Shown: one piece after another, positions 20,988-29,501 of the stretch
Numbering within the stretch: position 1 is the first letter of the stretch
Layout: the number at the start of each line of letters is the position of its first letter
Source: JAGQOZ01 sp041399205
GTDB taxonomy: Bacteria > Planctomycetota > Planctomycetia > Pirellulales > Pirellulaceae
Direction: 5' to 3'
NCBI GenBank assembly: GCA_041399205.1
Contig: JAWKTK010000018.1
Coordinates: 124,001-188,000 of the forward strand
DNA length: 64,000 nucleotides
Program-made: the position numbers and the translations under genes
The notes under the pieces: model-generated
Seen by the model: only the letters and a program-made list of their open reading frames with translations
Database searches by the model: none
What the model was told of the DNA's origin: nothing

Positions 20988-22418
20988 CAGGGCTTTAAGG
21001 GTGTGTCAGTTAGGTCAGTCCTAGCAGTTTGGCGGTCGATATGTGCTTGGAGGGTACATTGCGCGAGCGGTTTGGCTTTTTCTTCTTTGGGCCACGGCGA
21101 GATTTTCGATATTCAGAAAGATCAATCGACCTGGCGATCTTTTTCAATAGTGATGCCAACCCCTTGGTCGTGGTCGGGATCAGTTCGTCCCATTCTTGTG
21201 GTGTGATCGCGATTAACATTCCTTCGGTCTTGTCCGAGACATTCTTGGAGACGTGGAAGTGACTGACCTCCACAACTTCGTCTTCATCATGCACCGAGAA
21301 CAGCGACGCGAATATCACTTGACGCATATTGAACGCTAACATCGAAAGACAGAACAAGAACGTCGCAGCTTGAGGATGCCCGATACCTGGATGCTCGCAT
21401 GTGAGCGTCATCTGCAAAACATTGAATGCAGTTTCTTCTTCCCAATGATGACGATACAAACTCGCAACGTCCTCGGCGCAAACGTCGCTCGGTAGATTTG
21501 TCAGAATGTGAATCTCTACGTCGCCATCGCGTGTCGGCTTGTCCAGCTTCACCGTGATCCGCCGAACGCTCATGGCATCTTCGGCAGCGGATAACTTCAT
21601 GGCTTGTTCGTACACAACGCCTGTACTGATGCGTCCGATGCGTTCGCGTTTACCCAATAAAACGCCCTTCAAACGTCCGTGTTGGCGGATCGCAAAGAAA
21701 CCTTTGGCCGCTGCGATGCCGCCAAGAAACGGCACGACACCTGATGAATGGCGAGTCAACGGCGATCACCTCACATTCCTCATCGAAAACCAACACGTTG
21801 ACTCTTGTGAATGTCCATCGATCAAGACGTAGGCACGATCGAACAGTTGTCGTTGCATATCATATCTGGCGACAACCTTGCCTGGCAGCGGAGCCCCTTT
21901 GGCCTCGCGAAGAACCTTCAATCGTTTATCGCTCTTGGCGAGCACATTCCCATCGACGCTCAAACAGCGATAACTGGGCAGCAATTCCCAGGGTTGAAAA
22001 TCCAGAGCGTCTTGCAGAGCGATCGCTTGCTCTGCGGAGTGTTTGACAATCGCTTCGCTGACCTTCGGTTCAACTCCCTTAGTCTTCTCGTAGAACGATT
22101 GGACACTGACTTCGAGTTCTTCCTTATGCTCTTTGTACGCTTGATTTAGGTTATCGCTAAAGTTCAGCGCGACATCAGCGACGGTCATGGCGACGGCTTG
22201 AAACGTAGCGATATAGTCATACTGGGCTTGGCGATTGTTCTCGAAGATATCGTTGATGTGGCTCCCCAAGAAATCCTGCGTTAGCATTCGAGTCATGACA
22301 GCAAACGGTGCCTTCTCTACAAAACGATCAAAAACCTCAGACGACATCGCGAACCTCCGTGTAGCGAAATAACACGGAATACACGAAAAACGCCAACCGC
22401 GATACCCTTAAAGCCCTG
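20988..22418. mobile_element. IS4-family insertion sequence, complete ends, decayed transposase
   Basis: The element has 15-bp perfect terminal inverted repeats: CAGGGCTTTAAGGGT at 20988-21002 and its complement at 22404-22418. It is flanked by an 11-bp target duplication, GGCCATGGGCC, at 20977-20987 and 22419-22429. Removing the IS and one duplication restores the right arm of the tandem-repeat unit (CACGGGCCATGGGCC then TATGCTACGAG), which confirms the boundaries. Length is 1431 bp, normal for IS4-type elements, and 11 bp is a usual IS4-family duplication size. It carries one minus-strand transposase gene with a frame break. Confidence 0.92.
21010..22347 (-). pseudogene. IS4-family DDE transposase, frameshifted
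   Basis: The N-terminal frame (22347 to about 21766) starts MSSEVFDRFVEKAPFAVMTR and includes SYRCLSVDGNVLAKSDKRL with the first catalytic Asp (VDGN) and the LPGKVVARYD region. The C-terminal frame (about 21759 to 21010) contains FFAIRQHGRLKGVLLG and the family signature with catalytic Glu, LYRHHWEEETAFNVLQ, then a basic tail GPKKKKPNRSR. The junction near 21730-21790 is scrambled: the stretch that normally holds the second Asp (ADRxFC-like) is not readable in any single frame. The transposase is thus inactive as given although the IS ends are intact. Confidence 0.85.
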
Positions 22419-22660
22419 GGCCATGGGCCTATGCTACGAGTGATTGACGCTGCGCGCAATTGACGGTACGCGGCGACATGCGGTGCATTCTATATGGTTG
22501 ACGTTTTTTTCTAACCGCTGGTACAGCGTGGTCGAAGGAGACGAACGTGCAGCATCGTCAGTTAGGATGCGCGTGCAAACGTATGAATGGAACGTCAATC
22601 ACGAAACAGTGGCAGGCGAATACTGCCCAAGAGAGCCGTCATGGCTCAAAACGAGAAAAG

Positions 22661-22733
<73 letters not shown>

Positions 22734-22976
22734 AAAGAACGATTAATGTCCTCTGGTAATGGCAAAACGGTATCACTCGTGAACTATATTGTCAAGGGAA
22801 GGCCCGGCTCCATTTTCTTGCGATTGCGTTTGCACGGGTTTTTACAAATAAACAGCCTTTGCAGCTCAGCACACTGGGGTAGGGCTCGCTGACAAATCGT
22901 TCCGGAAACACGCTTTGAGATTCCCTCTGGTAGTTCAGAAAATCGCCGACGGGCGAGGTTGATTCGAAAGTCGGTA

Positions 22977-24011
22977 ATGAAACGCTGGATAGTGAACATT
23001 GTGAAGCTGGTTGTGCCGCTGGCGCTGATCGGTTGGCTGTTGGTCAAGACGTGTCGTTCGGATTCCGACGCGTTCGAACAACTTGCGCAGAGCGAAAAAC
23101 ACTACGGCATTATTGCCGGTTCGCTGGCGCTGCTGGTAATGGCCAATGTAGTGGCGTTCTGTCGATGGTATGTCTTGATCCGAGCGCTCCAATTGCCGAC
23201 CACTCTTTGGGACGTTTTGCGATTGGGCTTTTTGGGGTTTCTGTTGAATTTTGTCGGGCCGGGGCAAGTTGGCGGCGATTTTTTCAAAGCCATCTTGATT
23301 GCTCGCGAACAGAAAGAGCGGCGAATGGAAGCCGTGGCGACCGTGTTGATTGATCGAGTTTGTGGGCTTTACGGCCTATTGCTGGTGGCATCGACCGCCT
23401 TGTTGTTTTCTGGACTGTACAAGGCGAATCAGACCATGGCCGTCGTCGGCAGCGCGACGTTTGCTTGTACCATCATCGCCACGGTGGGCCTGTTCGCGCT
23501 GATGATACCTCGGATTACGAATTCACCTTTCTTCCGCTGGTGTGAACGGTTGCCCATGATCGGAAACATGGTGGAACGACTGTTCTTTGCTCTGAAGTTG
23601 TATCAACGACAACGCTGGGAACTGGCTAAAGTGGCAGCCATGAGTGTGTCTGTGCACTTGATGATTGCCACGGGGATTTATTTTTCTGCTGCCGGACTCT
23701 TCCAAGACATTCCGTCGTTGGTGGACCATTGGGTGGTTTCGCCCATTGCCGGAGTAGCCGGCGCGTTGCCGCTGACGCCCGCCGGATTAGGAACGTATGA
23801 AGCGGCCATGGTCTATTTGTACAACGTAGTGGAAGCGGGAAAATATTTGGATCGAGGTGTCGTGGTGGCGTTGGTGTTTCGGTTGTCTACCATCGCCACA
23901 GCGGCCGTGGGACTGGTCTTCTACTTTCGCAAGAAGCAGGAACTACAAGAACTGGTGGACACTGGAGGCCAGGAATCACAGTCGGCAGAACCGCTCGGAA
24001 TTTCCCGGTAA
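22977..24011 (+). CDS. YbhN/UPF0104-type membrane protein (lysylphosphatidylglycerol synthase TM-like)
   Basis: This 344-residue polytopic membrane protein has about eight hydrophobic segments: residues about 5-23 (VNIVKLVVPLALIGWLLV), 45-65, 75-95, 125-150, 160-185, 220-240, 255-275 and 295-320. Diagnostic motifs are FLGFLLNFVGPGQVGGDFFK and GVAGALPLTPAGLGTYEAA, found in the flippase-like domain of the lysylphosphatidylglycerol synthetase/YbhN family. Stand-alone members lack the synthetase domain and are thought to move or modify lipids at the cytoplasmic membrane. The start chosen is ATG 22977; a TTG at 22959 would add six residues. A minus-strand methyltransferase gene converges on its 3' end. 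Confidence 0.85.
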   Translation: MKRWIVNIVKLVVPLALIGWLLVKTCRSDSDAFEQLAQSEKHYGIIAGSLALLVMANVVAFCRWYVLIRALQLPTTLWDVLRLGFLGFLLNFVGPGQVGGDFFKAILIAREQKERRMEAVATVLIDRVCGLYGLLLVASTALLFSGLYKANQTMAVVGSATFACTIIATVGLFALMIPRITNSPFFRWCERLPMIGNMVERLFFALKLYQRQRWELAKVAAMSVSVHLMIATGIYFSAAGLFQDIPSLVDHWVVSPIAGVAGALPLTPAGLGTYEAAMVYLYNVVEAGKYLDRGVVVALVFRLSTIATAAVGLVFYFRKKQELQELVDTGGQESQSAEPLGISR

Positions 24012-24056
24012 AACACCTGCCATTTTTTCAATCGAACTAAGCAAACGCATAACGTA

Positions 24057-25175
24057 TCAGCGTTTGTCATGACGTTGTCCCGATTTCTTGCGTTGATGGC
24101 GCAATCTTGAAAGTGTCTTCGAACGAACGGCTGCCACGCAAATCTCCTGTCGGTTATGGCGCAGTTGCCGAGCTCGCACGTGCTTGAATCCCCACGATCG
24201 AATTCGCCGCAAGTATTCGGGAATTTCGGCTGCGGCGCTCCAGTCGGGAAGTTTCAGCGTAATCAGCATGCCGTCCAGTCGGACAGATGCATGAGTGGCA
24301 ATGGACTCCAGCATTGCCAACGTTTTGTCAGGCAAAATATTGGCGTCGGTCATCAGCCATTTGAACGTGGCATATTCAGGGCGTTTCAGATCACTGCCTC
24401 GTTTTTTGATGTGTGTAAAATTCGGAGATGCCAAAACAGTGGGATGCATTTCGGACGGATCAATTCCGGTGACCAACAGTTGTCGTTCCAGCAATGCTTG
24501 GCACGCACCGCCCGGAGCACTACCAATTTCGACACATCGATCGCCCTTGTGCAGCGGCAGTTGAGACCACATCAACGCTTCCTGCATCTTGAGGTAGGCT
24601 CGTGAAACCGCGTGTTCAGGAAGCTGGTCCACCGGGAAAAGTCCGCCCGGTTGACGCACGATGTGACTGGACGCTTGGTGCCAGCCTACCCACCAAAGTT
24701 GATCGTCAATGATAATGATATCCAACACGACGTCGCCCGTACGAGCTCGACGGTTGATACGGATTTTCTGGTCGCACAATTCGGCGGCAACCGCTTCCTG
24801 GGCCACATTCAACGCCAAAGGCGAATCGGCTTCTACACTTAGTGGCGAATCGGTCAGCGACATCGTTTCGCGGTGCCAAACATGGATTTGATCGTAGCGA
24901 GTGCCGGCAGCAATGCGGCAGGCGAGCCGAGCTTTGGCCGCATCGCCGTCACCTTCTACTCGACCAATCGAAAAACCGTAGGTTCTGGCGAACGTTGATT
25001 TCAGGTCAAAACCGGGCAAGAACGGTCGACCTTCGGTAACTTTGAACGTAAGAAAACCGGTACGAGAAAACGCGAAGCGAAGATTCGGCCAAGTTGCGGC
25101 AATTTCCTCCTTGATCGCCGATTCGGCACCAGGTTGCACGCACAAGAAAAGATACTGCAAATTGTCGCTGTTCAT
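24057..25175 (-). CDS. RlmM-like 23S rRNA 2'-O-methyltransferase (FtsJ fold)
   Basis: This 372-residue protein has a THUMP-like N-terminal part (QYLFLCVQPGAESAIKEEIA) and a C-terminal Rossmann methyltransferase. The SAM loop is VEIGSAPGGACQ (about residues 214-225). KDKE-type catalytic residues are apparent: the Lys in RAYLKMQEAL, the Asp in MTDANILPD, and the Lys in LITLKLPDWS. This layout matches RlmM, which methylates the ribose of C2498 in 23S rRNA in E. coli; target specificity here is inferred. The start is placed at the ATG at 25173-25175 (MNSDNLQYLF); the frame is open 37 codons further upstream but that part is not protein-like. It is monocistronic. Confidence 0.8.
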   Translation of the reverse strand: MNSDNLQYLFLCVQPGAESAIKEEIAATWPNLRFAFSRTGFLTFKVTEGRPFLPGFDLKSTFARTYGFSIGRVEGDGDAAKARLACRIAAGTRYDQIHVWHRETMSLTDSPLSVEADSPLALNVAQEAVAAELCDQKIRINRRARTGDVVLDIIIIDDQLWWVGWHQASSHIVRQPGGLFPVDQLPEHAVSRAYLKMQEALMWSQLPLHKGDRCVEIGSAPGGACQALLERQLLVTGIDPSEMHPTVLASPNFTHIKKRGSDLKRPEYATFKWLMTDANILPDKTLAMLESIATHASVRLDGMLITLKLPDWSAAAEIPEYLRRIRSWGFKHVRARQLRHNRQEICVAAVRSKTLSRLRHQRKKSGQRHDKR

Positions 25176-25451
25176 GGATTGCTCGGTGGGCAAACGAGGG
25201 CGATTCGTCTCCAACAAATGGGAGGTTCGCCAAGAAAGAATTGCTAGATGGTTGCATTCCAGAACCAGATCATGCAATAGGGGCAAAGAAAATTCGTACT
25301 ATTTGGTTCGTCTTGCGTTTCAAAGTTCTAACGCCGCGGACGGCGAGTCATATCGTACCGTGGACTGATTTGCTAAATTCAAGACTACTTTCAAGACTTC
25401 CAACTCGGTCAATTCGTTGGCCCAATTTAACTAACAGGAGCAGTATTGCGT

Positions 25452-26609
25452 ATGTCTATTAAATGTCGATTACTGTCGCTCGCGTTGATATTGTCGAGCG
25501 TATTGGGGATGTCAGTGGCATTGGCCGACGACGACGGAGCGGACGATTCGACAGCGTTGTCCATCGGGTCCAAAGCGCCTGGACTGGATATCGAACATTG
25601 GGTCAGCGACGGCGAAGGCACGTTCGAGCACATCAAAGAGTTTGAAAAGGGGAAAGTCTACGTGGTCGAATTTTGGGCCACTTGGTGTGGACCGTGTGTG
25701 CGCAGCATGCCGCACTTGGCGGAACTACAAGAAAAGTATGGCGAACAAGGCGTCACGTTGATCAGCATCAGCGACGAAGATCTGGATACGGTCACTGATT
25801 TTCTGGGAAAAAAAGTGCCGAATTCGAACAAAACGTATGGTGAACTGACCAGCGTCTATTGCTTGACCACCGACCCAGATCGTTCGGTCAGCAAAGACTA
25901 CATGGAAGCCGCCGGACAAAACGGTATTCCCACTTGTTTCTTGGTAGGCAAAGACGGACGCATTGAATGGATTGGCCATCCCATGGAACTGGACGATCCG
26001 GAGAGGGGCGACGTGCTCAAGAAAGTACTGAATGATTCGTGGGATCGAGAAGCGGCGGCCAAGCAAGTCCGAGCAAAGCAAGAACTCAATTTGTCCATGA
26101 TGCGCATGGGACAGCTGCTTGACACCGGAAAAGTCGACGAAGCACTGGGGATCTTGAGCAAACTGATCGACAATACAGATGATGTAGCCATGGTCGCTCA
26201 GCTGAAGAACATTCGTTTCCGAATTCTCATGATGCAAGGCGGCGATGCCGCGATGGAAGCCATTGAAAAAATGGCGGAAGCCAGTGGCGATGATGCTCAG
26301 CAGTTGAACGAAATAGCGTGGAACGCTTTTCAAATGCTAAATCGAATGCCCAGTTCGGACGAAAAACTGGTTGCCGCAGCTCTGGGTGTTGCCGAAAAAG
26401 CAGCCAAAGTCGCTCCGGAAGATGGCAGCGTATTGGACACGCTGGCGCATCTTGTTCACTTCAACGGCGATTTAGACCGAGCGATCGAATTGCAAACCAA
26501 GGCAGTCGAATTCAGCGCCGATCCGCAATTGAAGCAAATCACCAGTCGCTTCTTGAAGCAATTGCAGGACGAAAAAGAAGAAGCCGACGAAGAAGCGAAC
26601 GAAGAGTAA
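25452..26609 (+). CDS. Exported thioredoxin-domain protein with helical C-terminus
   Basis: This 385-residue protein starts with a signal peptide (MSIKCRLLSLALILSSVLGM). Residues about 40-190 form a TlpA/AhpC-TSA-like thioredoxin fold with active site WATWCGPCVRSM (WCGPC at 78-82) and the cis-Pro segment GIPTCFLVGKDG. Residues about 205-370 are alpha-helical with TPR-like periodicity, and the tail is very acidic (EKEEADEEANEE). A periplasmic disulfide-reducing or redox role is expected; the partner is unknown. A good ribosome site (GGAG, 25437-25440) sits 5 nt before a TTG at 25446 and 11 nt before the ATG at 25452, so translation may start at either, differing by two residues. Confidence 0.85.
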   Translation: MSIKCRLLSLALILSSVLGMSVALADDDGADDSTALSIGSKAPGLDIEHWVSDGEGTFEHIKEFEKGKVYVVEFWATWCGPCVRSMPHLAELQEKYGEQGVTLISISDEDLDTVTDFLGKKVPNSNKTYGELTSVYCLTTDPDRSVSKDYMEAAGQNGIPTCFLVGKDGRIEWIGHPMELDDPERGDVLKKVLNDSWDREAAAKQVRAKQELNLSMMRMGQLLDTGKVDEALGILSKLIDNTDDVAMVAQLKNIRFRILMMQGGDAAMEAIEKMAEASGDDAQQLNEIAWNAFQMLNRMPSSDEKLVAAALGVAEKAAKVAPEDGSVLDTLAHLVHFNGDLDRAIELQTKAVEFSADPQLKQITSRFLKQLQDEKEEADEEANEE

Positions 26610-26859
26610 TCTTCCACGCGAAAAAGATGGCATCGCCAAGCGAACGATTTTCAAAGTCGTTCGCTTTTTGTTTGCGCGTGCTGTTGTCCGTAGATTCCGC
26701 GTGACCGGAATTTTCGTTCCGGAAGTACTCGGCCAGACGCAACTCCAGTGTCGGTGCCACCGTATCTTGTTTCCAAACGTGATACAATCTGGAAGCGGCC
26801 ATGCGGTCCAATGTCCGGGGACTTCTGAGAAAACAGTTTCTTCCAGTTAGGTGATCATC

Positions 26860-28507
26860 ATGCGTTTGGTAGCTGCGATCTTGGCAATCATGACTTTTCT
26901 TTCCGCACGTGATGGCGGAGTTGACACCAGAACAGGTTGTGGTGGTGGCGAATCGGAACAGTTCAGAATCCAAAAAGCTGGCCGCTTACTACCTGAAAAT
27001 GCGAGGTGTCCCCAGCGAAAACGTGATGACGCTGGATGTACCCGCCACAGAAACGATTGCTCGAGAAGAATTCGAAAAGAAGGTTCGCCCCTATGTGCAA
27101 TTGTGGCTGAAACAGAAAGACCCGAGTAACAAGATTCGTTGCTTTGTGACGTTTTGGGATGTGCCGCTAAAAATCGAAGCTGCTGAAAGCGATACCCTTT
27201 CGCAGGAATTGATGGAATTTCTTTCGCAAGAACGCAAACTTCGAATCGACCGTCTGAACGCAGGACTGCAACGCTTGGCAACGCTGGCCGGAGGCACCGA
27301 AGCCGCTGCTACCATTCCGGACGGCGAAGCCATCGACCAGATTCAAGATGCTGCCATGAAAGCGTTTGAAGCGCCAAGCAAGCGGATCGCGGCGGCCTCG
27401 GGTGAAGAACAAGCCAGCGCTAACGAACAGCTACGCGACCTATTGATCGCGATCGCGGGACTGCAGTCCTGGCAGCAGAGTATTCGTTCGCAAGCGAAAG
27501 CCTCTTCCACGGCCAATCCGCAAGTGATTCAACAGTTGGCAGCCATGACGGGGCGCTTGTCAGGCCAACAAGAAGGCCGCATGCTGATTGAGTCTCTGCC
27601 GTTGAGCTTAGAACGAGAGCAGCAGGTGTTGATTTTGGCTGAACAGATGCTGGGATTAATCGGTTCCGTTCGCTGGATTGATAGCGAAGTGGAAATGCTA
27701 CAGCGAAATGAAACGTATTCCAGTTTTGATAGCGAATTAGGCCTGGCAGCCAGCAGCGATTATCCTTTGGTGCGCTGGCAACCAAATTATCTTCGCGCCA
27801 ATTTTGATTATTCGGCCATGCGATCCTTTCGCCCGTCCCACATGGTTTCTCGAATTGACGGTCCTTCGTTCGATATTGCTCGACGCCTGATAGACACGGC
27901 CATGGAAGTAGAAAAGACAGGTTTGGAAGGCAAGGTCTACTTGGACAGCCGAGGCTTAGCGGGAACGGCTGGTCCGCCATCGATTGATGCGAATTTTGAC
28001 AAGTCACTGGTGCAAGCAGAACAATTGTTGAAGACCTACACCAAGATGGAGGTCATTCTGGACACTCGGCCCGAACTATTCAAAGAAGGCGATTGCCCCA
28101 ACGCGGCGTTGTATTGCGGTTGGTATTCACTAGCCAAGTATGTCGACGCGTTCACCTGGAATCCCGGCGCGATTGGCTTTCACATTGCCAGTGAAGAAGC
28201 CAAAACGCTGCGAGACGCCAACAGCCAGGTCTGGTGCAAACGCATGTTAGAAGATGGCGTATCTGCCACGCTGGGACCGGTTTACGAACCGTATACCCAA
28301 GCGTTTCCTGCTCCGGATGAATTCCTGTTGCTGTTAGTCAGCGGTCGTTATTCGTTGGCCGAATGTTACTATCGCACGGTTCCACACGCTTCGTGGACGC
28401 TGACCTTGATCGGCGATCCACTGTATCGTCCCTTCGCCAAGAATCCACAACTGAATGTAGACGCCCTGCCCGCTCGGTATAAGCTGTTAGTCACAGGCCA
28501 GCTGTAG
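26860..28507 (+). CDS. TIGR03790-family exported protein, signal peptide in a shifted frame
   Basis: The main frame runs from a GTG at 26909 to 28507 (532 residues). It begins MAELTPEQVVVVANRNSSES and contains KMRGVPSENVMTLDVPATET, SLAKYVDAFTWNPGAIGFH, EDGVSATLGPVYEPYTQAFP and LTLIGDPLYRPF, all features I associate with the planctomycete/verrucomicrobial TIGR03790 family of unknown function. Immediately upstream, in another frame, an ATG at 26860 opens a clear signal peptide, MRLVAAILAIMTFLSA, that would fuse to the main frame if one or two bases were restored near 26905. A long Ala/Gln-rich helical insert covers about residues 75-260. Probably periplasmic or surface-associated; no enzymatic motif is recognised. 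Confidence 0.75.
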
Positions 28508-28548
28508 TCGGCAAACACCCGCATTCCAAGCGTCATGGGCAATCGATG

Positions 28549-28579
28549 GTCGTTGGCTTTTCAACAGAAAACCAACGAC
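28549..28579. terminator. Hairpin between convergent genes
   Basis: GTCGTTGG and CCAACGAC form an 8-bp outer stem, and TTTTC/GAAAA a 5-bp inner stem around AACA, with one bulged C. It lies between the TIGR03790-type gene and the convergent PEP-CTERM gene. It could act as a two-way terminator, although a U-run directly after the stem is lacking. Confidence 0.5.
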
Positions 28580-28599
28580 GCGCGAATCTACAAATTGTC

Positions 28600-29142
28600 T
28601 TAACGACCTTTTCGCCGGACCAATCCCAGCATTGCCATGCTGGCCAGAACCAAGACCGTCGTGCTAGGTTCGGGAACCGTGGTCACGTGGTTTGCAATGA
28701 CCGTATCAAAGTCAAAGCCATCCCGGCTGGAAGACGTGTTGACAAGCTTGAGAAACTTGAACCCTTCCCCGGTGAAAGTGAGTTCGCGTTCCGTGGTACC
28801 GCCCACCACGGCGCCTAGCATTGAATAATCGATCCCGTCGGCCGATGCATACGCGACCACCGTTTCGTCAATGTCAATCGGATCTCCGCCTTCTTCGACG
28901 TCCATAAACGTCAAGGCTCCCGTTCCGCCACGGAATTCATATCCGTCCGAGATTTCGAGTAACAACGCTGTTCCAATCGGAGTATTGTCGAAGGTGACTC
29001 CGCCTTGATCCGCGATAGAAAGATCGCCAGATCCAAAAATCACACCGCCAGAACCGGTGGACATGTAGAAGCCTTGACTGAACCCGACGCTGCATAACAT
29101 GAGCGCCATTCCAAGAGCCATGTAAGTGGTGTGTTTCTTCAC
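28600..29142 (-). CDS. PEP-CTERM sorting-domain protein
   Basis: This is an exported protein of about 180 residues. The start is taken at GTG 29140-29142 (reads VKKHTTYMALGMALMLCSVG) because GGAG lies 7 nt upstream and the KK plus hydrophobic core make a good signal peptide; the frame is open further upstream without such features. The body is beta-rich (GFDFDTVIANHVTTVPEPST). The C-terminus has VPEPSTTVLVLASMAMLGLV then RRKGR, the tripartite PEP-CTERM signal recognised by exosortase. The mature role is unknown; such proteins in planctomycetes are thought to be surface or matrix components. Confidence 0.85.
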   Translation of the reverse strand: MKKHTTYMALGMALMLCSVGFSQGFYMSTGSGGVIFGSGDLSIADQGGVTFDNTPIGTALLLEISDGYEFRGGTGALTFMDVEEGGDPIDIDETVVAYASADGIDYSMLGAVVGGTTERELTFTGEGFKFLKLVNTSSSRDGFDFDTVIANHVTTVPEPSTTVLVLASMAMLGLVRRKGR

Positions 29143-29501
29143 GAGCCGTCTCCAATACAACTTCAAATGCTGGTAAAAATCTAAGTGTAAAAACGTCGCT
29201 GGAGTGGCTAAACGCGACCGTGCACAAAAAAGCGAGATAGGGCCGCGTCCTTGAGCCACTTTGCCAACCGACCTGCACGTTCAATCAATGTGCTAGATCT
29301 GCTATCGCTCGTCAAGCACCGGACTGACGTCACTGCCGTTTTTCCCGGAATCAAAATTTCTACTTTTTTCCTTGGCTTATTTTGTAATCGGTTTAGTGAC
29401 ATCCATCAAGTCCAGCCAAAAAAATGCAATTCGTGTAACCGCTATGGACGTCTTGACCACCTGTTCCTGGACGAAAACAAAGCAGTTTTGGAAGCATTCG
29501 C

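Noticed and set aside
20043..21206. Plus-strand ORFs across the tandem repeats with repeated SHGPFSRAVLTGR-like peptides
   Set aside because: They arise because a 13-bp repeat without stops is open in all frames. There are no ribosome sites, and the ORFs break at unit borders and run into the IS.
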